Source of the DNA: Crenalkalicoccus roseus
GTDB taxonomy: Bacteria; Pseudomonadota; Alphaproteobacteria; Acetobacterales; Acetobacteraceae
Length of the DNA: 64,000 nucleotides
Direction of reading: 5' to 3'
Assembly: GCF_004761865.1 (NCBI RefSeq)
Contig: NZ_SJDM01000017.1
Location: 1 to 64,000, forward strand
Each line of letters starts with the position of its first letter. The first letter of the stretch is position 1. Below are positions 26,712-36,300 of this stretch, piece after piece. Position numbers and translations under genes: made by a program. The notes below the pieces were generated by a model. It was not told where the DNA came from. It was given only the letters and a program-made list of their open reading frames with translations, and did no database searches.

Positions 26712-27227
26712 GGCCTATCTCCGCATAGGCGGGGGCATCCGGAGCGCCCGCTTGCGAATCCATGCTTTCAGGGGTCCATCCCCGCGTGGGCGGGGGCACC
26801 TGGCTTCCGGCGGCTCGAGTGGGTGAAGACGCGGGTCCATCCCCGCGTGGGCGGGGGCACCTCGTCCTCGCAGCGCGACACGGAAGCCATCAGCGGTCCA
26901 TCCCCGCGTGGGCGGGGGCACCATCCCGAGCAGGCTCGGCACGTAGGGCGCGGCGGGTCCATCCCCGCGTGGGCGGGGGCACCACCGCGCCGGCCTCGCC
27001 GGGCTTCTCGCAGCGGGGTCCATCCCCGCGTGGGCGGGGGCACCCGAGAGCGGCGACGAGGATTTGGCGATGGACAGGGTCCATCCCCGCGTGGGCGGGG
27101 GCACCTTGCGCGGCGAGTCCGCGGCGCGGGCAGCGGCGGGTCCATCCCCGCGTGGGCGGGGGCACCCCGCCTGCCGGAGAGCCGGGGCGACGGCGACAAG
27201 GTCCATCCCCGCGTGGGCGGGGGCACC
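26712..27227 (-). CRISPR. Type I-E CRISPR array, 8 perfect repeats plus one decayed terminal repeat
   Basis: Eight identical 28-bp repeats (plus strand GGTCCATCCCCGCGTGGGCG then GGGGCACC) start at 26773, 26834, 26895, 26956, 27017, 27078, 27139 and 27200, an exact 61-bp period with 33-nt spacers. Counting the G that precedes most of them gives the usual 29 + 32 form. A ninth repeat at 26712-26739 has six changes and marks the trailer end. The repeat resembles E. coli-type I-E repeats, matching the adjacent cas3 and cse1. Orientation follows the cas genes (minus strand). The right end, where a leader should lie, joins the broken cse1 at 27228. All spacers differ; I could not match any to a target by eye. 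Confidence 0.97.
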
Positions 27228-28458
27228 GCGGACATGGCCGCCCCGGTCAAGCCTTGCGCCAGCGCATTCAGACGCTGGCGCTCCTCGCCCTCCTCGGCGA
27301 GCGCCCTGATCGCTGCCCGGTTGGCGACAGGGACACGCCGGGTGTGGAAACCCTCGGTCTTGCCCTTCCCGCGGGCGAGCGCGGCGGCCAGGATCTCGAC
27401 GGCGTCCCCATCCTCGGGCTCGGGCCTGGCGAGCAGCGGCCGGTCGAAGGAGCGTTCCTCGCCGCTGCCCGGCACCAGCAGCTCCTTCATCCGCCGCCAG
27501 CCGAACCCGTCGCCGGTGATCGAGAGCACCTTCGCGCCGTCCTTGCCACCGGTCTCGACCGGCGCCCAGGGATCGCCGGTGACGCCCTTGAGGTCCTTCG
27601 CCGCGACCCGCGCCGCGGCGGTGCTGGTGCCGCGGGCGCGCAAGCCACCGCGCGGAGCGGCCTCCAGCCGCACGCGGCGGCAGATCTCGATGACGAGCGG
27701 ATGCAGCTCCGCGATGGACAGGGACTGCGTGCCGTCCCAGGGCTCGAGCCACAGCAGCTTCACGGCACGAACTGTGGCAAAGCCTTGCGTCCCGGCGTAG
27801 AGCGTCTCGCGCTGCCGCCGCAGCACCGCGAGGTCGCGCACCGCTGCCCTGGCCGCCCACCGGCCGGCATCGCCCCGAGAAAGGGGCGGCTGCCATAGCC
27901 GCGATTCATGCGCATGATGCCGTTCAGCTTCTTGCCGCCATAGCCCTCGGTGGTCTGCAGGTTGACGAGGGCAAAGAGCCAATCCTCCGGCCTTGCCGCG
28001 ATCATCCGCGCCGCCTTCAGATCGTGGTTCTTGCTGGTAACGAGCGGGTCGAGCTCGTCCGGGGTGAGGATGCTGACGTTGTAGGCCGCCATGTCACCCC
28101 CCGGCGCCGCCGATTGCAGGAAGGCCGGTGCATCCGCCCGCGCGACCAGGCACCAGGGCTCGTCCTCAGGCCAGTCCGTCGTCAGGGCGCGCAGCGCCGC
28201 CGCCCAACCGTCTGCGTCCTGCGGCACCTCGCCCTGCTCGGTGGCCAGGAAGGCGAGCTGCACCAGGAAGGCGTGCCAGGCCGGTGCCTGATGCGGCCGC
28301 AGCGCGGGGAAGTCCGAAACCGCATCCTCGGCGAGCAGCGAAAGCAGCTCCGGAAGGGTCGCGCCGACTGATCCAGCACGCGTGGTCAGGGTGATGACCG
28401 CATCGGCAAGCAGGTTGTGCATGGCGCCCCCGAGCAGGCCGCCTCGGCACAGGGTCAT
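27228..28458 (-). pseudogene. cse1: Truncated, frameshifted cse1 (casA), Cascade large subunit
   Basis: Two overlapping frames make one Cse1. The first (28458 to about 27860) has LLADAV, DFPALRPHQAPAWHAFLVQL, MAAYNVSILTPDELDPLVTS and GGKKLNGIMRMNRGYGSRPF, all Cse1 features. The second (about 27865 to 27228) resumes with YAGTQGF, LLWLEPWDGTQ and GKGKTEGFHTRRVPV. One inserted or lost base near 27855-27870 separates them. About 410 codons remain against roughly 500 in full Cse1: the C-terminal helical bundle is missing and the frame runs straight into the first CRISPR repeat. The ATG at 28458 overlaps the cas3 stop (ATGA); MHNLL at 28422 is an alternative. A functional Cascade cannot be made from this gene. 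Confidence 0.85.
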
Positions 28459-31097
28459 CCGCCCTCGACCCGCTGCAGCCCAAGTCTTCCATAATGGAAA
28501 CACGATTCGCCAGCCCGCAGCAGCAACCCATCCGCGGCCTCCTCCGCCTGCGCCACTTCCACCCCTTTGCCAAGCTCCCCCGCCATCCAGCCAGGCACGA
28601 CAACTTCCTCCAGCATGCTGCCGAAGGGACTTGCCGATGGCGGCTCCAGACGCAGGCGGCGATCGTCCGTGCCGAGCCGGGTGCCGATCCGCTCGTCCAG
28701 CCGGCGCGGGAACGTCATGTCGAGCAGGTCCTCCTCCCAGCGCAGTGCGATACTGCCCGCCTGCTGGAACTGCGCCGACTCGATGCCCAGGAGATCCTGC
28801 CGCAGCTTCTGCCAGGCGGGCCCGAGTGCCTCGGCGATGCCCGTGAGTGCCTCGGGATGTGTCGCGTGCTCGACCAGCAGCCGGTTGTCGCCAGGCAGCC
28901 GCAGCAGGGATCTCTCCTCCAGCAGCCGCCAGGTCGCCTCCACGGTGAGCAGGTTCGGATAGACCGTGCCGCCCAGGCCGTGCCGCGGCAGTCCGCGGGA
29001 CCGGCCGGGCAGGAAGGGAGACAGGTCGCGCTCCGCCGGCACCAGGACGATGGCCACCGCGTCCTCGAACCCCGCCGGCCGCGCCCGCTCATGCCGGTGC
29101 AGCCGCCCCAGGCGCTGCAGCAGCACATCCATCGGGCAGAGATCGGTCAGCAGCAGGTCGGCGTCGATGTCGAGCGACTGCTCCAGGGTCTGCGAGCCGA
29201 CCAGCACGCAGCCTCCCTCGCGCCCGGCCCATTTGCCGAAGCGCGCCTCCACGGCGGCGTCGAGCACGCGCCGGTCCGGTGCGGCGAAGCGGCCGTGGTG
29301 CGGTGCCACCACCCCGTTGGCGCGGAACAGCACAGCGTCATCCGGCGCGGCCGCCGCCTCCAGCGCGCGTTGCGCAGCGAGCACGCCGGCGACGGTGTTG
29401 CGCACCACCAGGACGCGGGCGCCGTGCCGTGCCGCGGCGAGGGCCGTGGCGGCGACCGCCTCCGGCGCGTCCAGCCAGGCTTCGAGCCGTGGCGCGACCC
29501 GCCTCTCCCTCCCTTCGTCCTTGATACCCCGCAGCCCGCTCCGGTCGGAGATCGCCGGATAGGGTGCGGCCTCCGCTTCGGCGAGCGGCGGTATGGCGGG
29601 CTTGGCCGAGGGCGCCGGCATGAGCAGCCGCTGGCGGGCCGCCACTCCGAGCGTCGCCGAAAGCAGCAGAGCATGGCCGCCCGCCGCCTGGTGGCGCGCG
29701 AGCAGCGTGCGCAGAAGGCCGCTCATGTAGGCGTCCGAGGCATGCACCTCGTCCACCACGAGCAGCGCACGCAGCAGGCAGGCGCCGCGCAGATGCGCGT
29801 GCCGCACCTTCAGCGCCGCGAGCAGAGCCTGATCCACCGTGCCCACCACCACCGTGCCGGCGAGGCTGCGCTTCGGGCTCTCCGCCGCCCAGCGCCGATG
29901 CGCCGCCTCCTGGTCCTCGCTGTCGGGCCACAGCACCTCGAACCCCGGCAGCCTTGCCCCCTCCTCGCCATCGGCGCGCAGATAGCCAGGCACGGCGAGC
30001 ACGGTGTTCGGTCGCGTCGCCGGGTCCGGCCACATCGCCTCGACCGCCCGCCGCACGCGAGCCTCGATCTGCACCGCCGCGGTGCGTGTCGGCAGCAGGA
30101 AGGCAAGGCCATCCACCGCGCCGACCGCCATCAGGGAGCGGAAGCGCCAGAGCGCCGCCTCGGTCTTTCCGGCGCCCGTCGCCGCCTCGGCGACAACGAT
30201 CGGGCCAAGGTCGAGGCCGGCCATCGCCACCTGGAGCGGCTTCGGCGTGAGCGGCCCGTGCCGCTCGCGGAACACGGCGCCGAAGTCCGGGGCGGCCCGC
30301 ACCAGGGCCGAGCGGGCCGGGCCGGGGTCCAGCCGCATGGCACGCAGCACCTCCCGGGCTCGGGTGCGCGCGAAGGCCCACCGATCGTCCGTACCGTCGC
30401 CCTCGAAGGGGAAGAAGCCCGGCGCCGGGTTGGAAGCGATCCAGTCGGCAAGGGACAGCAAGCCCGCGAAGCCGTGCAGCAGAGGGAACGGCAACGGCGG
30501 CAGTTGCTCCGCTGCACGCAGACTGTCGGGCAGCCAGGCGGCGAGCGCGTGGCAGAGGGCGCGCGCCTCGGCGACCGGATCGTACCCCTCGGCCGGTTGC
30601 CACAGCGCCGCGTGGCGCGACGCCTCGTCCGAGAGCGACGCGCACGATACCGGCTCGCCATGATGGCCGAGCGCGGCGAGCAGGAGCGTGCCGGCGGGGG
30701 TTGCCGGCTTGAGGAAGGCGCCGGCGTCCGGGATGGCAATGGGGCGGCCGCCGAACGGCCGGAACAGGAGCGGCGCAGCTTCCCGGACATGTCCGGCGAT
30801 GGGGCTGCCCTCGCGTTCCGCCGGCGGCCTCTGCTTGCCCCAGAAGCCCCGGTTGGCCTTGCCGATGTCGTGCAGGAAGGCCGCCCCGGTCATCGCGGCC
30901 CGCTGGTCATCGGTGATCTCGGCGCCCGCCAGCGCGCAAAGCCGGGCCCGGACCGAGGGAAGATCCAGGAGCGCCGCAGTGACGGCCGCGACATCGGCGG
31001 CGTGATCCGCCAGGGCAAGAACGGCGTCCGGCCAGGCATCGGAACACCGCCTGCGCAGCTTGCCCCATGCGTGCGGAAAGAGTGTGGCCTGGCCCAT
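28455..31097 (-). CDS. cas3: CRISPR-associated helicase/nuclease Cas3 (type I-E)
   Basis: 880 residues, normal for type I-E Cas3. N-terminal HD nuclease domain: H32, HDIGK with H76-D77, HVREAAPLL, and the paired histidines of LGHHGEP. SF2 helicase domain: Walker A ATGAGKT at 306-312, DEVH at 449-452, SAT at 480-482, then the C-terminal half including GSQTLEQSLDIDADLLLTDL and QRLGRLHRH. Cas3 is recruited by Cascade to nick, unwind and degrade target DNA. The frame is intact, and TAGGAG lies 9 nt before the ATG. With Cascade genes missing it has no evident recruiter here, unless another locus supplies one. Confidence 0.94.
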   Translation of the reverse strand: MGQATLFPHAWGKLRRRCSDAWPDAVLALADHAADVAAVTAALLDLPSVRARLCALAGAEITDDQRAAMTGAAFLHDIGKANRGFWGKQRPPAEREGSPIAGHVREAAPLLFRPFGGRPIAIPDAGAFLKPATPAGTLLLAALGHHGEPVSCASLSDEASRHAALWQPAEGYDPVAEARALCHALAAWLPDSLRAAEQLPPLPFPLLHGFAGLLSLADWIASNPAPGFFPFEGDGTDDRWAFARTRAREVLRAMRLDPGPARSALVRAAPDFGAVFRERHGPLTPKPLQVAMAGLDLGPIVVAEAATGAGKTEAALWRFRSLMAVGAVDGLAFLLPTRTAAVQIEARVRRAVEAMWPDPATRPNTVLAVPGYLRADGEEGARLPGFEVLWPDSEDQEAAHRRWAAESPKRSLAGTVVVGTVDQALLAALKVRHAHLRGACLLRALLVVDEVHASDAYMSGLLRTLLARHQAAGGHALLLSATLGVAARQRLLMPAPSAKPAIPPLAEAEAAPYPAISDRSGLRGIKDEGRERRVAPRLEAWLDAPEAVAATALAAARHGARVLVVRNTVAGVLAAQRALEAAAAPDDAVLFRANGVVAPHHGRFAAPDRRVLDAAVEARFGKWAGREGGCVLVGSQTLEQSLDIDADLLLTDLCPMDVLLQRLGRLHRHERARPAGFEDAVAIVLVPAERDLSPFLPGRSRGLPRHGLGGTVYPNLLTVEATWRLLEERSLLRLPGDNRLLVEHATHPEALTGIAEALGPAWQKLRQDLLGIESAQFQQAGSIALRWEEDLLDMTFPRRLDERIGTRLGTDDRRLRLEPPSASPFGSMLEEVVVPGWMAGELGKGVEVAQAEEAADGLLLRAGESCFHYGRLGLQRVEGG

Positions 31098-31695
31098 CCA
31101 GAATGGCTCCTATCCCATGGCCTGGTATCCGGAGGATGTCATGATCGGCGTGCACGGCATGCCGCCATTCACTCTGTCCAATGGCGTCAGAGCTGACTTC
31201 TCATCGATCGAGCAGGCAGGCTGCGCCAGCTCTCCGGCTGCTGCCCGTCCTCCAACGCCTCGGCGGTTTCTGGAGTGAGGCCGGAGCGTGTCGCGGCGTC
31301 AGCAAGCCGCGCCCGACATGCCGTCCGTGCCAAGCTGTCGCAAGCAGCGCCACCGCCTTGCCGGAGGGGCCAAGCGTGGTCGTCCGCGGCACCTCAGCGG
31401 GGCGGCGACAGAGCAGATCGCAAATGGCTGGAACAGCCGGAAGCGCAAATCTGCTCTACAAACTGAACCAGGATCGTTTCTGCGTTCATAGCCAAAGGAA
31501 GCGGCTCTAGCACGACATCACGAGATGCAGGCGTGAGGCTCGTCCATTGCCGACACCCGGTCGGATCCGCGCCGCCTCTGTTGCACAAGACACGCTCACC
31601 GCCTGGCTGGGCGAACTACCCACCATGCGCACGATTCGTCCGGCGCTGAGGCACCTAGTCTGCTCCGTCTACCGCTCCGGCGCTACGATGTTTGG
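31098..31695. other. Gene-poor island segment upstream of cas3
   Basis: About 600 bp without a convincing gene. It contains the region that must hold any cas3 promoter (31098-31200; no clear -35/-10 pair seen) and repeat copy C (31410-31510). On the minus strand at about 31205-31320 there is a short protein-like frame (RLADAATRSGLTPETAEALE and on to a stop) that may be the tail of a lost gene. Confidence 0.5.
31410..31510 (+). repeat. Dispersed palindromic intergenic repeat, copy C (diverged)
   Basis: It begins AGAGCAGATCGCAAATGGCT and ends GGAAGCGGCTCTAG, in the same order as copy B but with more substitutions, including in the hairpin stems. It lies inside the CRISPR-bearing island, so the family is not limited to core-genome gaps. 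Confidence 0.7.
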
Positions 31696-32028
31696 ATGGC
31701 CGGTGCGGACGGCAGGCGGCTCCTTGATGCCGATGACGCCCGCATCTGTCGCCCCTTCGGTCTGCCCAGGCTGTCGGACGAGCGGCGGGTGCGTCCGGCC
31801 GCCGAGCTCTGCGTACAGTGCGCCGAGCTGGCGGAGGCGAAGGAGAAAGCGGCGCAAGCGGAGCCGTGGCCATGCCGCCAGCAGAGCACGAGAAGTGCCC
31901 GCGTTGCGGCAAGCCGACGATCGTCAGGGAGCCGAAGGATGCACCCGGCGCCTACTCCCTCGGCTGCACGGGTTTCCCCACCCACAGATAGCTGGGGATT
32001 TGCCGGAGGGATGACGCCGCGCGGCTGA
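31696..32028 (+). CDS. Possible hypothetical small protein(s) in island remnant
   Basis: Not recognised. The frame from 31696 starts MAGADGRRLLDADDARICRP, and its first 60 residues look protein-like; the rest is low-complexity. A second start at 31872 in another frame encodes a 39-residue peptide ending at 31991 with CPRCGKPTIV and GCTGFPTH, resembling three ligands of a topoisomerase-type zinc ribbon but lacking the fourth Cys. Together they could be a frameshifted relic of one gene. No clear ribosome site was found. Confidence 0.25.
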   Translation: MAGADGRRLLDADDARICRPFGLPRLSDERRVRPAAELCVQCAELAEAKEKAAQAEPWPCRQQSTRSARVAASRRSSGSRRMHPAPTPSAARVSPPTDSWGFAGGMTPRG

Positions 32029-32082
32029 CGTCCCACCGAAGCCCCGAGCCGGAGAGAGCCTGTGGATAACGCGGCTAGATCT

Positions 32083-32158
<76 letters not shown>

Positions 32159-32185
32159 GGCCCGCCCGCAGGGAATGGCCGCCGC

Positions 32186-32977
32186 CTAGATAGCGCCCGC
32201 CGCGGGCTTGTCCAGCCCCGGCGCCGCCCCCGCCTCCCCGAGGCGTGCGGCGAGCAGGAACTCCCGGTTGCCCTCCGGCCCCAGGATCGGGCTCGGCTCC
32301 ACCCCCAGCACCTGCCAGCCGGGCAGCGAGGCCCACCAGGCGGCGATGCGGTCGCAGACCGCCCGGTGCACCTCCGGGTCGCGCACCACCCCGCCGCGCG
32401 CGGCCTGGGGGCCCGCCTCGAATTGCGGCTTGATCAGCGCCACCGCCCAGGCACCCGGCGCGCAAAGGCCGAGCGGTGCGGGCAGCAGGGTGCGCAGCCC
32501 GATGAAGCTCGCATCGCAGGTCAGCACCCCGACCGGCTCGGGCACCTGCGCCGGCTCCAGGTAGCGGGCGTTCACCCGCTCCAGCACCACCACGCGCGGG
32601 TCGTTGCGCAGCGACCAGGCAAGCTGCCCGTGCCCCACATCCACGGCGTAGACCCTGGCCGCGCCATGGTGCAGCAGAACATGGGTGAAGCCACCGGTGG
32701 AGGCGCCGATGTCGAGGCAGACCCTGCCCGCCGGGGACAGGCCGAAATGCCGCAGCGCATGGTCGAGCTTCACCCCGCCGCGGGAGACCCAGGGGTGATC
32801 CTGGCCGCGGACCTCGAGCGGACGGTCCGCGGCCAGGGCCTGGCCGGGCTTCTCCACCCGCTGCCCGCCGGAGAACACCTTGCCCGCCAGGATCAGCGCC
32901 TGGGCCCGGGCGCGGCTCTCGACCAGTCCGCGCTCCACCAGAAGCTGGTCCGCCCGCGCCTTGGCGGGCCCCTTCAT
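32186..32977 (-). CDS. tlyA: TlyA family rRNA 2'-O-methyltransferase
   Basis: 263 residues from MKGPAKARADQLLVERGLVE. An S4 RNA-binding domain (about 5-65) is followed by an FtsJ/RrmJ-type SAM domain with VSRGGVKLDHALRHFGL, CLDIGASTGGFTHVLLHHGA and LIKPQFEAG. TlyA enzymes 2'-O-methylate cytidines in 16S/23S rRNA. It lies 73 bp downstream of dxs on the same strand, the common alphaproteobacterial xseB-ispA-dxs-tlyA order. An upstream ATG at 33016 would add 13 residues. Confidence 0.92.
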   Translation of the reverse strand: MKGPAKARADQLLVERGLVESRARAQALILAGKVFSGGQRVEKPGQALAADRPLEVRGQDHPWVSRGGVKLDHALRHFGLSPAGRVCLDIGASTGGFTHVLLHHGAARVYAVDVGHGQLAWSLRNDPRVVVLERVNARYLEPAQVPEPVGVLTCDASFIGLRTLLPAPLGLCAPGAWAVALIKPQFEAGPQAARGGVVRDPEVHRAVCDRIAAWWASLPGWQVLGVEPSPILGPEGNREFLLAARLGEAGAAPGLDKPAAGAI

Positions 32978-33050
32978 CGCCCTGCCGCGCCGGCCCCCGG
33001 CGCGCTCCGGGGCCACGCGCCGCCGGCCATGCGGGGGCGCCGCGACACGT

Positions 33051-34976
33051 TCAGGCCCGGGCGGGGCGGAGCGCCGCCTCCCCCTGCCCCAGCGCCGCCA
33101 GCGCGGTGGCGACGATGTGCGGCGCGTTCAGCCCCGCCTCGTCGTACTGCTTCCTCGGCGTGTCGTGGTCGATGAAGCGGTCGGGCAGGCACATCGGCCG
33201 CACCTTCACCCCGCTCTCCAGCAGACCCTTCCAGGCCAGGTGCTGCAGCACGAAGCTGCCGAAGCCGCCAACCGATCCCTCCTCGATGGTGATCAGCACC
33301 TCGTGCTCGCGCGCCAGCCGCTCCACCAGCGCGGTGTCGAGCGGCTTGGCGAAGCGGGCATCGGCGACGGTGGTGGAGAGGCCCCGCGCGCCCAGCTCGT
33401 CCGCCGCCTTCAGGCATTCCTGCAGCCGCGCCCCGTAGGAGAGGATGGCGACCGTCGTGCCCTCGCGCAGCACCCGCCCCTTGCCGATCTCGAGCGGCGT
33501 GCCGCGCCGCGGCAGCTCCAGGCCCAGCCCCTCGCCGCGCGGGTAGCGGAAGGCGGAGGGCCGGTCGTCGAGCGCGGCGGCGGTCGCCACCATGTGCATC
33601 AGCTCGAGTTCGTCCGCCGCCGCCATCAGCACGATGCCCGGCAGGCAGCCGAGATAGGCGATGTCGAAGCTGCCCGCATGGGTCGCGCCGTCGGCGCCGA
33701 CCAGGCCGGCGCGGTCCATGGCGAAGCGCACCGGCAGGTCCTGCAGCACCACGTCGTGCACCACCTGGTCGTAGGCGCGCTGCAGGAAGGTGGAGTAGAT
33801 GGCGCAGAAGGGCTTCAGCCCCTCCGTCGCCATGCCGGCGGCGAAGGTGACGGCGTGCTGCTCGGCGATGCCGACGTCGAAGGTGCGCTTCGGGAAGCGC
33901 CTGCCGAAGAGGTCGAGCCCGGTGCCCGAGGGCATGGCGGCGTTGACCGCGACGATCCGCTCGTCCGCCTCGGCCTCGGCGATCAGGGCGGTGGCGAAGA
34001 CCTTGGTGTAGGTCGGCGGCCCCGGGGGAGCCTTCACCTGCTCGCCGGTGATGACGTTGAACTTCTGCACGCCGTGGTACTTGTCGGCCGAGGCCTCGGC
34101 CGGGGCGTAGCCCTTGCCCTTCTTGGTCACCACGTGCAGCAGGATCGGCCCCTGGTGGTCCGTGTCGCGCAGGTTGCGCAGCACCGGCAGCAGGTGGTCG
34201 AGGTCGTGGCCGTCGAGCGGCCCGACGTAGTAGAAGCCGAGCTCCTCGAACAGCGTCCCCCCGGTCAGCAGGCCGCGCGCGTACTCGTCGGCGCGCTTGG
34301 CCGCGCGCTCGATCGGTGCCGGGAACAGCCGCGCCAGCCTGCCCATCGCCTCGCGCAGCGACAGGAAGGGGCGGGAGGAGATGAGGCGGGAGAGATAGGC
34401 GCTCATCGCGCCGACCGGCGGCGCGATGGACATGTCGTTGTCGTTGAGGATGACGATGAGCCGGGCCTTGGAGGCGCCGGCGTTGTTCATGGCCTCGTAG
34501 GCCATGCCCGCGCTCATCGCCCCGTCGCCGATCACGCAGACGACGTTGCGGTCGTCGCCCTTGAGGTCGCGCGCCACAGCCATGCCGAGGCCGGCGGAGA
34601 TGGAGGTGGAGGAGTGCGCCGCGCCGAAGGGGTCGTACTCGCTCTCGCTGCGCCGGGTGAAGCCGGAGAGGCCGCCACCCTGGCGCAGGGTGCGGATGCG
34701 GTCGCGCCGCCCGGTCAGGATCTTGTGCGGATAGGCCTGGTGGCCGACGTCCCAGATCAGCCGGTCCCTCGGCGTGTCGAACACGGCGTGGATGGCGACG
34801 GTGAGCTCGACCACGCCGAGCGAGGCGCCGAGATGGCCGCCGGTCTGGCTCACCGCGTGGATCGTCTCCGCGCGCAGCTCCTCGGCGAGCTGCTTGAGCT
34901 GCTCGGCGGAGAGGTTGCGCAGATCCGCCGGGATCCGGACCCGGTCGAGCAGAGGGGTGGCAGGCGGTGGTGACAT
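33051..34976 (-). CDS. dxs: 1-deoxy-D-xylulose-5-phosphate synthase
   Basis: 641 residues, typical Dxs. Transketolase-like: [35 protein letters not shown], the thiamine-diphosphate motif [18 protein letters not shown], and the Dxs-type [11 protein letters not shown] equivalent [18 protein letters not shown]. It condenses pyruvate and glyceraldehyde-3-phosphate, the entry step of the MEP isoprenoid pathway. The start overlaps the ispA stop by 1 nt (TGATG), so prenyl-chain synthesis and precursor supply are coupled. Confidence 0.97.
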   Translation of the reverse strand: MSPPPATPLLDRVRIPADLRNLSAEQLKQLAEELRAETIHAVSQTGGHLGASLGVVELTVAIHAVFDTPRDRLIWDVGHQAYPHKILTGRRDRIRTLRQGGGLSGFTRRSESEYDPFGAAHSSTSISAGLGMAVARDLKGDDRNVVCVIGDGAMSAGMAYEAMNNAGASKARLIVILNDNDMSIAPPVGAMSAYLSRLISSRPFLSLREAMGRLARLFPAPIERAAKRADEYARGLLTGGTLFEELGFYYVGPLDGHDLDHLLPVLRNLRDTDHQGPILLHVVTKKGKGYAPAEASADKYHGVQKFNVITGEQVKAPPGPPTYTKVFATALIAEAEADERIVAVNAAMPSGTGLDLFGRRFPKRTFDVGIAEQHAVTFAAGMATEGLKPFCAIYSTFLQRAYDQVVHDVVLQDLPVRFAMDRAGLVGADGATHAGSFDIAYLGCLPGIVLMAAADELELMHMVATAAALDDRPSAFRYPRGEGLGLELPRRGTPLEIGKGRVLREGTTVAILSYGARLQECLKAADELGARGLSTTVADARFAKPLDTALVERLAREHEVLITIEEGSVGGFGSFVLQHLAWKGLLESGVKVRPMCLPDRFIDHDTPRKQYDEAGLNAPHIVATALAALGQGEAALRPARA

Positions 34977-35893
34977 CAGCTTCTCCGCTCGATCACGAAA
35001 TCGGCGAGCGCGCGCAGCAGCCCCGCGCGCTCCCCAAGCCCGTCAAGGTGGTCCTTGGCCTGCGCCACCAGGCGCTCGGCCTGCAGCCGCGCTCGGTCGA
35101 GGCCGAGCAGCCCGACCAGGGTGGCCTTGCCCGCGCCGGCGTCCTTGCCGGTGCGCTTGCCGGTCTCCGCCTCGGTCGCGGTGGCGTCCAGCAGGTCGTC
35201 GGCGATCTGGAAGGCGGCGCCGAGGTCGCGGCCGTAGCAGCACAGCGCGTGACGCAGCGGCGCCGGCGCCTTGCCGAGGATCGCACCCGCCTCGGCCGAG
35301 AACTCGATCAGCTTGCCGGTTTTCATCGTCTGCAGCCGGCCGATGGCGATCTCGTCGAGCGGCGATTCGGCCTCCTCGGCCAGCATGTCGAGCATCTGCC
35401 CGCCGCACATCCCCCTCGGCCCGGCGGCGCGGGAGAGGCAGCGCACCAGCTCGGCGCGCACCGCCGGGTCGCTGTGCGTGTCCTCCTCGGCGAGCACGGT
35501 GAAGGCGTGCGCCTGCAGCGCGTCCCCGGCGAGGATCGCGGTCGCCTCGTCGAAGGCCCTGTGCACGGTCGGCTTGCCGCGCCGCAGGTCGTCGTCGTCC
35601 ATTGCCGGCAGGTCGTCGTGCACCAGGGAGTAGGCGTGCACCATCTCGACCGCGGCGGCGACGCGCAGCGCCGCGGCGCGGGAGGCGCTGAACTGCCGCG
35701 CCCCCTCGAGCACCAGGAAGCCGCGCAGCCGCTTGCCGCCGCCGATCGCGGCGTAGCGCATCGCCGCGTAGAGCCGCGCCTCCGGCCCCTCGGCCGGCGG
35801 CAGCAGCACGTCGAGCGCGGCGTCCATCTCCTGCGCGGCGGCGGCCATGGCGCGCGCGAGGGACAGGCGGTCGGCCTCCCCGGTCGGCCTCAT
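34976..35893 (-). CDS. ispA: Farnesyl/geranyl diphosphate synthase (polyprenyl synthetase)
   Basis: 305 residues. Both aspartate-rich motifs are present: [19 protein letters not shown] (first, about 85-103) and FQIADDLLD (second), plus [14 protein letters not shown] near the start. It elongates dimethylallyl diphosphate to C10-C20 products; in this xseB-ispA-dxs operon it is most often farnesyl diphosphate synthase. The start is uncertain: ATG 35893 falls 13 bp after the xseB stop, while ATG 35917 would overlap xseB by 11 bp. Confidence 0.92.
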   Translation of the reverse strand: MRPTGEADRLSLARAMAAAAQEMDAALDVLLPPAEGPEARLYAAMRYAAIGGGKRLRGFLVLEGARQFSASRAAALRVAAAVEMVHAYSLVHDDLPAMDDDDLRRGKPTVHRAFDEATAILAGDALQAHAFTVLAEEDTHSDPAVRAELVRCLSRAAGPRGMCGGQMLDMLAEEAESPLDEIAIGRLQTMKTGKLIEFSAEAGAILGKAPAPLRHALCCYGRDLGAAFQIADDLLDATATEAETGKRTGKDAGAGKATLVGLLGLDRARLQAERLVAQAKDHLDGLGERAGLLRALADFVIERRS

Positions 35894-35906
35894 GCGGGGC
35901 GGCGCC

Positions 35907-36164
35907 TCACTCGGCATCGCGCAGACCGGGCCCCGAGGCACCCTCGACGATGGCCTGCACCCTCGCCTCGGCCTCGCTCAGCCTGGCCTCGCAATGCTTG
36001 CGCAGCGCCGTGCCGCGCTCGTAGTCGGCGATCGCCTCGGCGAGGGTGCCCTTGCCCTGCTCCAGGCGGCTGACGATCGCCTCCAGCTCGGCCAGCGCAT
36101 CCTCGAAGGACAGGGCGCCGATCTCGCGCGGGGGCATGGCGGCCTCGCTGCGGCCTTCGGGCAT
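35907..36164 (-). CDS. xseB: Exodeoxyribonuclease VII small subunit
   Basis: 85 residues, typical. The core LSFEDALAELEAIVSRLEQGKGTLAEAI followed by YERGTALRKHCEARLSEAE is diagnostic. It partners XseA in a single-strand-specific exonuclease; xseA is not in the window, as usual. ATG 36164 was chosen because the upstream extension is unlike the family. First gene of xseB-ispA-dxs-tlyA. Confidence 0.93.
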   Translation of the reverse strand: MPEGRSEAAMPPREIGALSFEDALAELEAIVSRLEQGKGTLAEAIADYERGTALRKHCEARLSEAEARVQAIVEGASGPGLRDAE

Positions 36165-36300
36165 GCGGATCTCCTTTGCACCTCTGTGACCATACAGGCG
36201 ATCCCGGCCGGGCGGAACGTCCGGCCCCCTCCCCGCCGCGCCACGGGCGAAGGGTGTCACCGCTCCGGGCGCTCGGGCCTCCATGGGAGGGAAACCCGCC

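Noticed and set aside
26762-27898. Open frames through the CRISPR array with periodic HPRVGGGT / PSPRGRGH or APAHAGMD
   Set aside because: These are translations of the 61-bp CRISPR repeat unit, not a repeat protein.
28494-31196. 900-codon plus-strand frame opposite cas3
   Set aside because: Cas3 motifs on the minus strand are complete; the plus frame has no domains.
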